From Pelotomaculum_B sp964543575 (GTDB lineage: Bacteria > Bacillota > Desulfotomaculia > Desulfotomaculales > Pelotomaculaceae): a stretch of 47,080 nt of DNA. Positions 8,309 to 16,608 of this stretch are shown one piece after another (the first letter of the stretch is position 1; each line of letters begins with the position of its first letter). The DNA lies in assembly GCA_964543575.1 (NCBI GenBank), contig CAZIYV010000009.1, positions 1 through 47,080 of the forward strand, read 5' to 3'. Made by a program: the position numbers and the translations under genes. A model generated the notes under the pieces. That model did no database searches. It saw only the letters and a program-made list of their open reading frames with translations, and was not told the DNA's origin.

Positions 8309-9832
8309 ATGATCTTACAGACCTGGCAGGAAAGCCTGACCGGTCGTCTTATAGCGAATCTAACCCGCTCCTGCCGCCACAGCGCTTTTTGCCGCTGGAC
8401 TATGGGCGCCGCCCGCTACAGCAGCCAGGCAGCGGTTCGCAACTCGCTTTTTGCCAGGGTCCTGAGCGGCGCAGCCAGCCTGCTCGCCCGGCCCCTGGAA
8501 CTGGCGGGACAGGCTGTCAGGCGCGGTCTGCCGGGAAGCTTTCTGTTTAATATTAAACCACAACCGGTCTTTGGCAACAGCGTTTTTCTTAAAAACCTGG
8601 CCGGGATCCGGGTGGAAACACTGCTCTGGGTGGTTTTTTCTTACGCTGTTGTGGACTACGCGCTGCGCAATTCACCCGCCTTGTCTTTCCTGTCCAGCAG
8701 CTGGGATGAACTTCTTTTAGTATTAATAATTGTAGCCTGGCCGGTTCAGATGGCCCTGCGGGGCAGATTGACCTTCCGGCTTACACCTCTGGACCTGCCC
8801 ATATTGCTATACCTGGCGGCAGCGTGCTTCCTGTTCCTGGTCCGCTCACCGCAAAACAGCATTGCCATTGAAGGGCTCAGGGTTTACGTGGAATACATGT
8901 TATGGTTCTTCGTGGCCACCAACCTCCTGCTTAATAAAAGACAGGCCCGGGCGCTGGTGAACTGTTTGGTTTTACTGAGCACACTGGTGGCGCTGCACGG
9001 AGTGTATCAATATATCATCGGGGTGCAGATACCTTCCACCTGGCTGGACGCCACTGAAGGCGGCGTCAGGACCAGGGTGTTTTCCATTTTGACCAGTCCC
9101 AACGTCCTGGGCAGCTTCCTGGTGCTGGTCATTCCAATTACCGTGAGCCAGATCTTGTCGGCCCCAAGCAGGCTGCTCAGGTATTTTTACTCACTCTGCC
9201 TGATTCCCATGGCTTTAAGCCTTATTTTCACTTATTCCAGGGGGGCCTGGCTGGCCATGGCCGGCGCTTTTGTGATTTACGCCCTGATTTACAACTGGCG
9301 TATCTTATTGGGCCTGGCCGCGGTCATTTACGGCGCTCCCAAATTGATACCGGGCATATCCTCCCGTATCGGCTACATGTTTTCCCCGGCCTACCTGCTG
9401 AGCAGCGCCAGGGCGGGGCGGGTGGCGCGCTGGAATACGGCCATAGACAAGGTGCAAATCAACCCATTGTTTGGAGAAGGGTTTGGCCGCTACGGAGGAG
9501 CGGTGGCGGCACGCTATATCCCAAGCAGCAACTATGTTGATAATTTCTATCTGAAGACGGCGGCTGAATCAGGCCTTATTGGACTGGCCGCGCTGGTCTT
9601 GCTGCTGGTCAGTGGTGTGCGCTGCATCCTGAACTCTTACAGGAGGCTGACCGACCCGTACCTAAAAGGGCTTGCCGGCGGGCTGATTGCCGGACTTATC
9701 GGTGTGCTTTTGCACAACGCGGTGGAAAACATTTTTGAAGTGCCTATGATGACCACCTATTTCTGGCTTCTTCTCGGCATGACCGCCGTCCTGCCGCACC
9801 TGGAGGGGCAGGAAACACCCCCGCTGGAGTAG
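8309..9832 (+). CDS. O-antigen ligase/polymerase family membrane protein
   Basis: 507 residues; after a roughly 100-residue basic N-terminus there are ten or more membrane segments. The Wzy_C-type signature is visible: TSPNVLGSFLVLVIPITVS, YSRGAWLAMAGA and a large extracytoplasmic loop with GEGFGRYGG and an NFYLKTAAESGLIGL segment. The family polymerises or ligates lipid-linked oligosaccharides at the outer face of the membrane. The AAAGGAGGA ribosome site 8 nt before ATG fixes the start. It is transcribed away from the glycosyltransferase cluster from its own promoter. Whether it acts as polymerase or ligase is not decidable here. Confidence 0.85.
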   Translation: MILQTWQESLTGRLIANLTRSCRHSAFCRWTMGAARYSSQAAVRNSLFARVLSGAASLLARPLELAGQAVRRGLPGSFLFNIKPQPVFGNSVFLKNLAGIRVETLLWVVFSYAVVDYALRNSPALSFLSSSWDELLLVLIIVAWPVQMALRGRLTFRLTPLDLPILLYLAAACFLFLVRSPQNSIAIEGLRVYVEYMLWFFVATNLLLNKRQARALVNCLVLLSTLVALHGVYQYIIGVQIPSTWLDATEGGVRTRVFSILTSPNVLGSFLVLVIPITVSQILSAPSRLLRYFYSLCLIPMALSLIFTYSRGAWLAMAGAFVIYALIYNWRILLGLAAVIYGAPKLIPGISSRIGYMFSPAYLLSSARAGRVARWNTAIDKVQINPLFGEGFGRYGGAVAARYIPSSNYVDNFYLKTAAESGLIGLAALVLLLVSGVRCILNSYRRLTDPYLKGLAGGLIAGLIGVLLHNAVENIFEVPMMTTYFWLLLGMTAVLPHLEGQETPPLE

Positions 9833-9853
9833 GCACAGGCCTTTTAAAAAGTG

Positions 9854-9878
9854 GGACAAGAGAGCCGTCCCCTTGTCC
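9854..9878. repeat. Family-1 repeat, single copy
   Basis: Arms GGACAAG/CTTGTCC flank the core, read here as AGAGCCGTCCC (one substitution against the other copies). It starts 21 bp after the stop codon of the ligase-like gene. Confidence 0.7.
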
Positions 9879-9884
9879 AGTTTA

Positions 9885-9993
9885 GGCGTAAGCCGTAAGA
9901 TGTATGCCGTAGGTATATCCTGCATTCCTCTCGGGTCTTTGACCCATTAAAATTTCATACATACCTACGCCTTACGACTTATAGCTTACGACC
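9885..9993. repeat. Family-3 element: inverted arrays around a GGGTC hairpin
   Basis: A left array of GGCGTAAG / CCGTAAG / CCGTAGGTAT words is matched in inverted orientation by a right array (CATACATACCTACGCC, TTACGAC, TTACGACC). Between them is a core with GGGTC-TTT-GACCC followed by ATTAAAAT. The core shares ATTCCTCT-GGG and AAAAT blocks with the element at 14301-14403. Not protein coding. Confidence 0.65.
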
Positions 9994-10006
9994 GACTTGT
10001 TTTTTT

Positions 10007-10033
10007 GAGACAGGAGAACCGTCCCCTTGTCTC
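10007..10033. repeat. Family-1 repeat, single copy
   Basis: Arms GAGACAGG and CTTGTCTC flank the core GAACCGTCCC. It immediately precedes the start region of the membrane protein at 10074; an in-frame TTG at 10005 is created by the repeat and is not the real start. Confidence 0.8.
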
Positions 10034-10073
10034 AAAAGTGCTATCTTGCCGTGTGAAGGGGGATAATGCCACT

Positions 10074-10817
10074 GTGAAATTTATTAGCTGGGAAATCAGG
10101 TTGGGGATTTATCTGGTCTGTTTATCAATTTTAATCTACTCGATAAAATACCTCATCATTAGTGACTTTCAAAACACTTATATTTTTGTTCTCAACGCGC
10201 TTGGCTTTCTGCCCATCAACGTTCTCCTGGTTACTGTAGTCCTCAACAAACTGCTTGCGGTACGGTCCAAGCGAGACAGGATGGAAAAGATAAACATGGT
10301 CATCGGGATGTTTTTCAGCGAGATGGGGACACATCTTCTTTCCTTTATCGCCAAAAACGACCCCAACCTGGACAGCTTCAAAAGTGAACTGCTGATCAGC
10401 GACCGCTGGTCCGGTCAGGAATATGCCACTGTACAAAGCCGGCTCAAGAATTATGCTTATACGATTGAGATCAATCAAACCGGTTTGGACGAGCTTAAAC
10501 ATTTCCTGACCGGAAAAAGAGATTTTTTACTCAGGCTTCTGGAGAACCCGGCGCTGCTCGAACACGAATCCTTCACCGATTCACTCCGCTCAACCCTGCA
10601 TCTGATCGAGGAACTGGACCACAGAAAAAGTTTTGCCGATCTGCCCAAGAGCGACCTGCTCCACCTGACCGGTGATATTAAAAGGGCATACAAGCACCTG
10701 GTCTCCCAGTGGCTGGCCTATATGCAGCACCTGAACCTACATTACCCCTATTTGTTCTCTCTTGCCCTCAGGACCAACCCGTTTGACGAAGCCGCCTCAC
10801 CGGTAGTGAAGCAATAA
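10074..10817 (+). CDS. Two-helix membrane protein of unknown function
   Basis: 247 residues from GTG at 10074, chosen because AAGGGGGAT precedes it by about 10 nt; longer frames run back into a repeat. There are two hydrophobic helices (about residues 8-27 and 34-58) separated by a short loop, then a basic stop-transfer (RSKRDRMEK) and a long, mostly helical cytoplasmic domain. That domain contains MFFSEMGTHLLSF, an RRLLENPALLEHESF-like segment and the HLVSQWLAYMQHLNLHYPYL stretch. I do not recognise a family with certainty. Family-1 repeats lie on both sides, 40 bp before and 10 bp after the gene. Confidence 0.7.
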   Translation: MKFISWEIRLGIYLVCLSILIYSIKYLIISDFQNTYIFVLNALGFLPINVLLVTVVLNKLLAVRSKRDRMEKINMVIGMFFSEMGTHLLSFIAKNDPNLDSFKSELLISDRWSGQEYATVQSRLKNYAYTIEINQTGLDELKHFLTGKRDFLLRLLENPALLEHESFTDSLRSTLHLIEELDHRKSFADLPKSDLLHLTGDIKRAYKHLVSQWLAYMQHLNLHYPYLFSLALRTNPFDEAASPVVKQ

Positions 10818-10827
10818 TACAACCTTA

Positions 10828-10884
10828 GACACAAGGGGACGGTTCTCCTGTGTCAGTGACACAGGAGAACCGTCCCCTTGTGTC
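10828..10884. repeat. Family-1 repeat, head-to-head pair
   Basis: Two 27-bp copies (10828-10854, 10858-10884) form a perfect inverted repeat with a 3-nt loop, between the convergent ends of the membrane protein gene and the acyl-CoA ligase gene. It could stop transcription from either side, although no T-run follows. Confidence 0.85.
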
Positions 10885-10895
10885 TCACCCTTGTC

Positions 10896-12365
10896 TTACT
10901 TTTCCTTACCGAGCTGCCTGAGATTTTTCTTTAAAACTTTTCCTGTGGCGTTTTTCGGCAGGGAGGTCAGCTCAACGATATCGCGCGGCAGTTTATACGC
11001 GGCCAGGTTGGCTCTTAAAAAAGTCTTCAATTCATTTTTGTCCAGCTTCATGCCTTCTTTCAAAACCACAAAGGCACGGACGGTCTCACCGCGTTTTTTA
11101 TCCGGCGCCCCGATCACTGCCGCTTCTTTTACGGCAGGGTACTGGTACAATACTTCTTCCACCTCTCGCGGGTAAACATTCAGTCCGCTGACTATAACCA
11201 TGTCTTTTTTGCGGTCAACTATGTAAATGTACCCTTCTTCATCTTTATAGGCTAAATCCCCCGTGTAAAGCCACCCTTCCCGCAGGGCCTCGGCTGTTTG
11301 TTCGCTCAGTCCGAAATACCCCGACATAACGTTCGCCCCCTGCACAATCAGCTCGCCAACCTGCTTTGGTTCGACCTCCTGGCCTTCCAGGTCAACTATC
11401 CTGACCTGCACACCCGGCAGGGGCAGGCCGACCGAGCCGGGCTTGGTTGCCTCGATGGGGTTGAAACTTACAGCCGGTGAGGCCTCGGAAAGACCGTATC
11501 CCTCAATTACCCGCTGCTTGGTTTTGGCGAAAAAGCTGTTAATGGTTTCCATGGGCAAAGAAGCGGCAGATGAGGCAAAGAGGCGCACTCCAGCCAGGTC
11601 TTCCGGTCTGGCCAGGGCGGCGTAATAGCCGAACATGGCCGGCACACCTAAAACGACGGTAACTCCCTGATCCCGGATAGTGGCTATGACATCCTTGGGG
11701 GAAAAGGTCTCAACAATGGTAACAGACGCCCCGGCATAAAGCGGCGACAGCACCGCGCAGGTCCAGGCAAAACTGTGAAACATGGGCAGCACACACAAAA
11801 AGTTGTCCCCGTCAACGGTATAGAGCACTTGGGTGATCGATTCGACATTGCTGATGAGGTTATTGTGGGAAAGCATAGCCCCCTTTGGCTGTCCAGTGGT
11901 ACCGGAGGTGTACAGGATAGCGCAGTTGTCGGATTCCTCAATGGAGAATTCAGGCGCGGCGGGATAATTGTCGTGCTCCAATGCTTTTTTGATTTCAGGG
12001 ACATAAAGCTGAACCACCGCCAGGGATTGATCATTACCAGCAGAAAGCAAAAGCTGCTTATCGGTAATAATATGCTTTGCTCCGGCATCTTTTAAGATAA
12101 AGACTATCTCACGGGGTGTGAGCATGGTGTTTAGCGGCACAACCACGCAACCGAGGCTGACAATGGCCATATAACTGAAGGCAAACTCCATGGAATTCAC
12201 CACAAATAACGCAACATTATCCCGCGGCCGTATACCCACGGCATAAAAATAATCCCGGTATTGACCTACCATTTTTTGCAGTTGACCGTAATTAAGTTTA
12301 ACATTTTTCTGGCACAGTGCCGGCCTGTTGGCTTCTCCCCGGAAAATCAGCTGGTGTACTAGCAT
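10896..12365 (-). CDS. Long-chain acyl-CoA synthetase (AMP-forming)
   Basis: 489 residues of the ANL adenylating superfamily. The AMP-binding P-loop YTSGTTGQPKGAMLSH (near residue 152), YGLSEASPAVSFNP, the YTGDL motif, the hinge VDRKKDMVIVSGLNVYPREV and the C-terminal catalytic Lys in LPKNATGKVLKK are all present. It activates a carboxylic acid to acyl-AMP and then acyl-CoA in the cytoplasm. The architecture matches LcfB/FadD-like ligases, but the chain length of the substrate is not readable. GGGAGG lies 6 nt before ATG. It stands alone, convergent with the unknown membrane protein. Confidence 0.88.
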   Translation of the reverse strand: MLVHQLIFRGEANRPALCQKNVKLNYGQLQKMVGQYRDYFYAVGIRPRDNVALFVVNSMEFAFSYMAIVSLGCVVVPLNTMLTPREIVFILKDAGAKHIITDKQLLLSAGNDQSLAVVQLYVPEIKKALEHDNYPAAPEFSIEESDNCAILYTSGTTGQPKGAMLSHNNLISNVESITQVLYTVDGDNFLCVLPMFHSFAWTCAVLSPLYAGASVTIVETFSPKDVIATIRDQGVTVVLGVPAMFGYYAALARPEDLAGVRLFASSAASLPMETINSFFAKTKQRVIEGYGLSEASPAVSFNPIEATKPGSVGLPLPGVQVRIVDLEGQEVEPKQVGELIVQGANVMSGYFGLSEQTAEALREGWLYTGDLAYKDEEGYIYIVDRKKDMVIVSGLNVYPREVEEVLYQYPAVKEAAVIGAPDKKRGETVRAFVVLKEGMKLDKNELKTFLRANLAAYKLPRDIVELTSLPKNATGKVLKKNLRQLGKEK

Positions 12366-12485
12366 ATCAAACCTCCCTAAAATTATTTGCCGATAAAAAA
12401 TTTTGAATAATTAACAATATTTAAACATTTATTTTCGCCCTTAACACATAAATTCCTCCTGAATTTTTAACCTTCCAACTAAAGC

Positions 12486-12525
12486 AAAAAAGCAGCCCTC
12501 CTATCATTAAAAAAGGTAAGGCTGC
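12486..12525 (-). terminator. Terminator of the LCP gene unit
   Basis: GCAGCC and flanking bases (12515-12525) pair with 12492-12500 around an A/T-rich loop; on the minus strand six T residues follow (12486-12491). It lies 27 bp after the LCP stop codon. Confidence 0.75.
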
Positions 12526-12551
12526 ATTTCTATTTTTTATTCAAAATAAAA

Positions 12552-13817
12552 CTATGTTGTGGTGCTGGATGAACTCGAAGCTCCGGTTTTATCTGTCTCG
12601 GTGTCCGGGCTGGTGGTTTTTGAGCCGGTGGGAGACGTACCGGTTGAAGTACCGCTACTTGTTGTGCCGCCAGGTTCTATTGGGGTGATAATTACCGCTG
12701 CGCCCCCGGCGCCACTGGCGCCGCTTGTACCGCTGCCCGTAGTCTGGCCGGGTTTGGTGGTGGTTGTCTTGGTACCGGTTTGACCCGGCTGCGTTTTAGA
12801 GCCTGCCTGCTGTTGTTTATCGGTAGGCGTCCCTTCCGTAACCTGCTCGCTGGTTGATGGTGTTGTTGTTTCAGGGACTGCGTACTGGCCGCTTAAAGGG
12901 GTGTTTAGAACCACATCGGTCACAAGTTCTCCGTTGAACAGCCGTACCACGGTTTGCTTGGCTTCAGTAGGATCGACTCCCCAGTAACTTCCCCCGTCGA
13001 TTTCTATTGGACGTCCCGGCAGGGTCTGTGCGACCATATTGTAATTCTCATCGCTTTTCATGGCCGAAGCCATTTTCGCCATATCGCTTACGCCCATGTT
13101 AGTCTTAACATACTTGTTGATTTCAGTGACTAACTTAGGCAGCTTGGTAATGGTAGAGGGCTGAAGCATTTCTTTGCCCAGCGCCATTAAAAACTTTTGC
13201 TGGTGCTTGGTCCGGTCTATATCCCCCAGTTCATAGTCCCGGTAGCGCACATACTGGAGCGCCTTATCTCCGTTAAGCCGCTGCAAGCCCTTACTCAGGC
13301 TGATCTGGTAGACTCCTCCGTCGGTCTCATCTTCATGGTACATATTCCGCTCCACATCCAGGGTTACTCCCCCGAGAGCGTTAACGATATCCTTGAAACC
13401 ACTGAAATTAGTTAAAACATAATACTTGACCGGCACCCCCAGCAGATTGGACACAACCTTCATAGAAAGGTCCGGGCCGCCGTAAACACTGGCACTGTTG
13501 ATTTTATCCATACCGTGCCCCGGAATGGACACTCTGGTGTCCCGCGGGATGGAAAGCAGCGACACCTGCTTGGTTTTCGGATCATAACTGGCCAGGATCA
13601 GGGAGTCGGTCCGGGCCATGGTTTCACCCTGCCTGGCGTCGATCCCCATCAGCAGCACGTTTAAACGCTTACCTTCTGTACCTGGAGTTGTTATGCTGTC
13701 TGGTACCCAATCCGGGTTACCGGCTATGATCATACCGCCAGCCACGAAAACCAGCAACAGCAAGCCGCAGATTATAAGGGGCACTTTTCTTTTTAGTTTC
13801 CGCCTGGTTCTGGCCAT
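12552..13817 (-). CDS. LytR-CpsA-Psr family cell-wall polymer ligase
   Basis: 421 residues: a basic N-terminus, one membrane helix (about 12-30), then the LCP domain with LNVLLMGIDARQGE, ARTDSLILASYDP, LLSIPRDTRVSIPG, KINSASVYGG and QYVRYRDYELGDIDRTKHQQ. The conserved Arg and Asp residues that bind the polyprenyl pyrophosphate are present. The family transfers lipid-linked anionic or secondary polymers to peptidoglycan outside the membrane. From about residue 320 there is a low-complexity Thr/Ser/Gly/Pro tail of some 100 residues, probably a wall-spanning linker. The GGTGAG site precedes ATG. It lies in line with the small exported protein and csaB. Confidence 0.88.
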   Translation of the reverse strand: MARTRRKLKRKVPLIICGLLLLVFVAGGMIIAGNPDWVPDSITTPGTEGKRLNVLLMGIDARQGETMARTDSLILASYDPKTKQVSLLSIPRDTRVSIPGHGMDKINSASVYGGPDLSMKVVSNLLGVPVKYYVLTNFSGFKDIVNALGGVTLDVERNMYHEDETDGGVYQISLSKGLQRLNGDKALQYVRYRDYELGDIDRTKHQQKFLMALGKEMLQPSTITKLPKLVTEINKYVKTNMGVSDMAKMASAMKSDENYNMVAQTLPGRPIEIDGGSYWGVDPTEAKQTVVRLFNGELVTDVVLNTPLSGQYAVPETTTPSTSEQVTEGTPTDKQQQAGSKTQPGQTGTKTTTTKPGQTTGSGTSGASGAGGAAVIITPIEPGGTTSSGTSTGTSPTGSKTTSPDTETDKTGASSSSSTTT

Positions 13818-13832
13818 TTTTTCTCACCCCAC

Positions 13833-14243
13833 TTACCGAATATTAACCCCGCCACGGTACATTGCCACAACCGGTGATGTCGCCTTTACGCCACGCCCGT
13901 CTTCGCGTGGGATAAGCATCAGGTGATTTACCGGTACCGCGCTCCCGGCGCTAATGTCCGTCCCGCTGGTAAGATCGGGAATACCATTGCCGACAGGGTC
14001 AACTACCAGGGCCTGGCCTCTTCTGACGATAAGTTCCAAACCGGCCTGGCCTTTTAGAACCTGCCCTTGATTTAATTCAACAACGTTCCACTGAACATAC
14101 TGATCGACATAACTCTGAGAAACCAAAGGATCACCACTGCCGCCGGGTTCACTTTCTGTTCCGGCAAAAGCAGTGTACACCAGAAACAGCGCCATGGCAA
14201 GCAGCAAAAAAACAACTGTTGCTTTAATTCTGTTCAAACTCAC
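13833..14243 (-). CDS. Small exported protein, conserved hypothetical
   Basis: 136 residues from GTG at 14243, which has GGAGGAG 5 nt upstream; the frame continues further upstream without a ribosome site and into a repeat. A signal/anchor helix (VVFLLLAMALFLVYTAFAG) is followed by a short soluble domain with SDPLVSQSYVDQYV-like and LELIVRRGQALVVDP segments and an ending NHLMLIPREDGRGV...SPVVAMYRGG. I recall similar proteins in spore-forming Firmicutes but no assigned function. It lies 15 bp upstream of the LCP gene and is probably co-transcribed with it. Confidence 0.65.
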   Translation of the reverse strand: MSLNRIKATVVFLLLAMALFLVYTAFAGTESEPGGSGDPLVSQSYVDQYVQWNVVELNQGQVLKGQAGLELIVRRGQALVVDPVGNGIPDLTSGTDISAGSAVPVNHLMLIPREDGRGVKATSPVVAMYRGGVNIR

Positions 14244-14300
14244 GATAACTCCTCCCGGTAAAGTTTTCGACACAGGGCGCCTGATTTCCTGCTCCATAAT

Positions 14301-14403
14301 GGCGTGGGACATGGGACGTGAGACGTGGGATTTAAGCATTCCTCTTGGGCTTTTTAAAACTAAAATCCATCTTTCTGACGTCCGATGTCTGACAACTGAC
14401 GAC
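14301..14403. repeat. Family-3 element: inverted GACGT arrays
   Basis: Left array GTGGGACATGGGACGTGAGA, continuing with CGTGGGA, and right array CTGACGTCCGATGTCTGACA, continuing with ACTGACGAC, are roughly reverse complementary. They flank the core ATTCCTCTTGGGC...TAAAATCC, which resembles the core at 9885-9993. It lies between csaB and the small exported protein gene. Confidence 0.65.
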
Positions 14404-14428
14404 CAAAATACATCTTTAATATTAGACG

Positions 14429-15523
14429 CTAAAAACTCTTTAAAAGTTCAGCCACCAGGGAAGCGTTCTTTAAAGCCTCGACGCGCAAAGGGGCGACCTG
14501 CTGTTTCAGACTGGAGCTGATTTGCTCCCGGTGCTCAAGTACGTCTTTTATCCCTGAAGACAATTTGTCATAATCCAGCTTTTCAGCGCTGAAACCGGGG
14601 GGCAGGCCCACTGACTGCAAAAAGCGGTTTACCTTGGGGTCGTAAGGGATACTCACCACGGGCACCCCGAAAATAGCGCTGAAGATAAGGAAGTGCAGCC
14701 TCATCCCGATAGCCAGATCCAGATTGGCTGTTACCGACAATAAACTCATATAATCGGTAGGCTGATCCAGGAGAAAAGCCTTTTCCTTCATCAGGGCGAT
14801 AACCTCCCTGCAGGCTGCCAGGTCACCGGGACAGTGCATGGGCACCAGCAGCGCCTGCCAGCCGTCCGCCACCAGGTCATCGGCCGCCCTGGCTATCACT
14901 TTTTTATAAGCGCCGGCACCTTTCCAGTGCCTCACAGAAATGCCTGCCAGCGGCTGTCTGTCTATCCCCAGCGAGGCCAGGATATCCCGCCCGGTTCCTC
15001 TTTCTATAAGTGACGGTTCCAGCCCCAGCACCGGGTCGGCGGTAACTTCCAGACGCGGGCGGGTGACGCCCAGGTCTACGAGCTCTTCTTTTGAATCAGC
15101 GTCTCTCACCGTAACCGAATTGACGCGGTTCACCACCAGCCTCACCAGTGTCCTGCCCATAGCCGTATTGATTGGCCCGATACCCTGGGCGTAAAAGAAA
15201 ACAGGTTTACTCAGCAGCCTGGCCATGGCGGCAATGCCCAGGTAATAAATGATACTTTTGGGGCCGGTGATGTCTTGTAAGAGCCCGCCGCCGCCGCTGA
15301 TCAACAGATCCGATGTTTTCAGGGCCTGATATACCAGCTTTGGATTATCCCTGGGTATTGAAAGAACGCCAAATTCCCGGGCTGTATAGTCCGGATCTTT
15401 GGAAAGGACAATAACTTCCAGACCGGGGACCGCATCCCGCAATGCCAGGAGCATGGCGTAGAGGATCGCCTCATCACCGCTGTTATGAAAACCGTAGTAA
15501 CCCGAGATTACCACCTTAGACAT
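14429..15523 (-). CDS. csaB: Polysaccharide pyruvyl transferase
   Basis: 364 residues. The N-terminus VISGYYGFHNSGDEAILYAM is characteristic of CsaB; ISGGGGLLQD and FYAQGIGPI and the C-terminal GMRLHFLIFSAIFGVPVVSI support this. CsaB adds a pyruvyl ketal to the secondary cell-wall polymer, creating the site that SLH domains bind. ATG at 15523 is preferred over ATG at 15529 because GGGAG is then 7 nt away rather than 1. A likely client is the SLH-bearing subtilase at 34363-38097. It lies between the TagA-type gene and the LCP gene in the same direction, with repeats in both gaps. Confidence 0.9.
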   Translation of the reverse strand: MSKVVISGYYGFHNSGDEAILYAMLLALRDAVPGLEVIVLSKDPDYTAREFGVLSIPRDNPKLVYQALKTSDLLISGGGGLLQDITGPKSIIYYLGIAAMARLLSKPVFFYAQGIGPINTAMGRTLVRLVVNRVNSVTVRDADSKEELVDLGVTRPRLEVTADPVLGLEPSLIERGTGRDILASLGIDRQPLAGISVRHWKGAGAYKKVIARAADDLVADGWQALLVPMHCPGDLAACREVIALMKEKAFLLDQPTDYMSLLSVTANLDLAIGMRLHFLIFSAIFGVPVVSIPYDPKVNRFLQSVGLPPGFSAEKLDYDKLSSGIKDVLEHREQISSSLKQQVAPLRVEALKNASLVAELLKSF

Positions 15524-15628
15524 AATCATTCTCCCAGAAAAGTCTTAAAAGAGTATTAAAAAGGATTTGCCTGATTCGACCAAATAAACATACATGCCGC
15601 TAATACAGCCCCAACAGAGAATAATAAT

Positions 15629-15651
15629 TGTAGGTTTGATTTTAATCGAAC
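15629..15651. repeat. Family-2 (GTAG-hairpin) element
   Basis: TGTAGG followed by a TTTGATT/AATCGAA hairpin. It is the same layout as 23152-23174, where the matching words are TTCGATT and AATCGAA. Located between csaB and the TagA-type gene. Confidence 0.6.
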
Positions 15652-15715
15652 ATCGTAACGAATTGGCAGCGTTTTGTGTGAATGTTTTTCTGTCTGTTAA
15701 TCATAGTGAATCCTG

Positions 15716-16456
15716 TTAATTCTGTCTATTTTTCTTTAATTTGTATTCTTTAATCACCAGCCAGGCGAATAAGGGCAACACCAGCTGGCGGCGCCAGCGG
15801 GAGGGGTTACTTAAAAGCCGGTATAACCATTCCAGGCGCAGGCGGCGAACCCAACGGGGCGCGCGCCTTACCCGCCCGGCCAGTACATCCAGGCTTCCAC
15901 CAACACCTATGGCCACAGTGGCGCCGGATTTTTCAAGGTACCTGTCTATCCAGATCTCCTGCTTGGGCGCTCCCAAAGCTGCAAAAAGAAGGTCGGGCCT
16001 GGCTTTGCTGATCTCTTCCGCAACCTTATAACCCTCGTCTTCCTGAAAATAACCGTGCCGGCAGCCTGCCACCTGGAGACCGGGGTAAAGCCGGCCCAAT
16101 CTTTCAGCCGCTTCATCAGCCACACCGGGCGCCGCGCCCAGGAGATAAACACGCCACCCCTTGGCTGCGGCCTTTTCCACCAGCCGCATCATCAGGTCAA
16201 TTCCTGTAACCCTTTCAGGTACAGGCCTGCCGGCTATTCTGCAGGCCCAGACTATGCCTTCTCCATCCGGTGTCACCAGATCGGCGCGCTTAACAAGATC
16301 CAGCAATTCCCCGGCAGACTGAGCCCGGTAAAGGAATTCCGGGTTTAGCGTCATGATGCGGTGCTGCCGCCCGGTTGCTATAAAAGCGGCCACCCGCTCC
16401 ACTGTTTCTTTTATGCCTAAAGCGTCGATACCTGCGCCAAGGAGACTTACTCTCAT
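15716..16456 (-). CDS. tagA: WecG/TagA/CpsF family glycosyltransferase
   Basis: 246 residues, the whole of the GT26 family domain. Recognisable segments are TLNPEFLYRA (near residue 37), ADLVTPDGEGIVWA, RVTGIDLMMRL, VYLLGAAPGVADEAA, LLFAALGAPKQEIWI and GVGGSLDVLAGRVRRAP. The family transfers N-acetylmannosamine to GlcNAc-PP-undecaprenol, the step after TagO. The C-terminus is rich in Arg and hydrophobic residues (WLYRLLSNPSRWRRQ), the known membrane-association appendage. ATG is preceded by AGGGGAA at a rather long spacing. CsaB follows about 190 bp downstream. Confidence 0.87.
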   Translation of the reverse strand: MRVSLLGAGIDALGIKETVERVAAFIATGRQHRIMTLNPEFLYRAQSAGELLDLVKRADLVTPDGEGIVWACRIAGRPVPERVTGIDLMMRLVEKAAAKGWRVYLLGAAPGVADEAAERLGRLYPGLQVAGCRHGYFQEDEGYKVAEEISKARPDLLFAALGAPKQEIWIDRYLEKSGATVAIGVGGSLDVLAGRVRRAPRWVRRLRLEWLYRLLSNPSRWRRQLVLPLFAWLVIKEYKLKKNRQN

Positions 16457-16551
16457 CTATAAAATTCCCCTTGTCTGCCTTTACTGCCAGGGTTCCCTGT
16501 ACTTCGACTATTCTACCACGTTTTATGGCTTTTCTCCACAAAAGCTATAGG

Positions 16552-16579
16552 AAAAGCCCCGCCTTGAAAAAAACGGGAC
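16552..16579 (-). terminator. Probable terminator of the efflux operon
   Basis: On the minus strand GTCCCG (16574-16579) pairs with CGGGGC (16556-16561) with one G-T pair, followed by TTTT. It lies 30 bp past the pump gene. Confidence 0.5.
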
Positions 16580-16608
16580 CCTAAAAAGCTGCTTCAAATT
16601 ACCGGCGT

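Noticed and set aside
10005..10073. TTG start at 10005 for the unknown membrane protein
   Set aside because: The first 23 codons are translated family-1 repeat and lack a ribosome site; GTG at 10074 has one.
12559..12783. Plus-strand ORF rich in Val/Pro opposite the LCP tail
   Set aside because: It is the complement of the low-complexity Ser/Thr/Gly tail and has no ribosome site.
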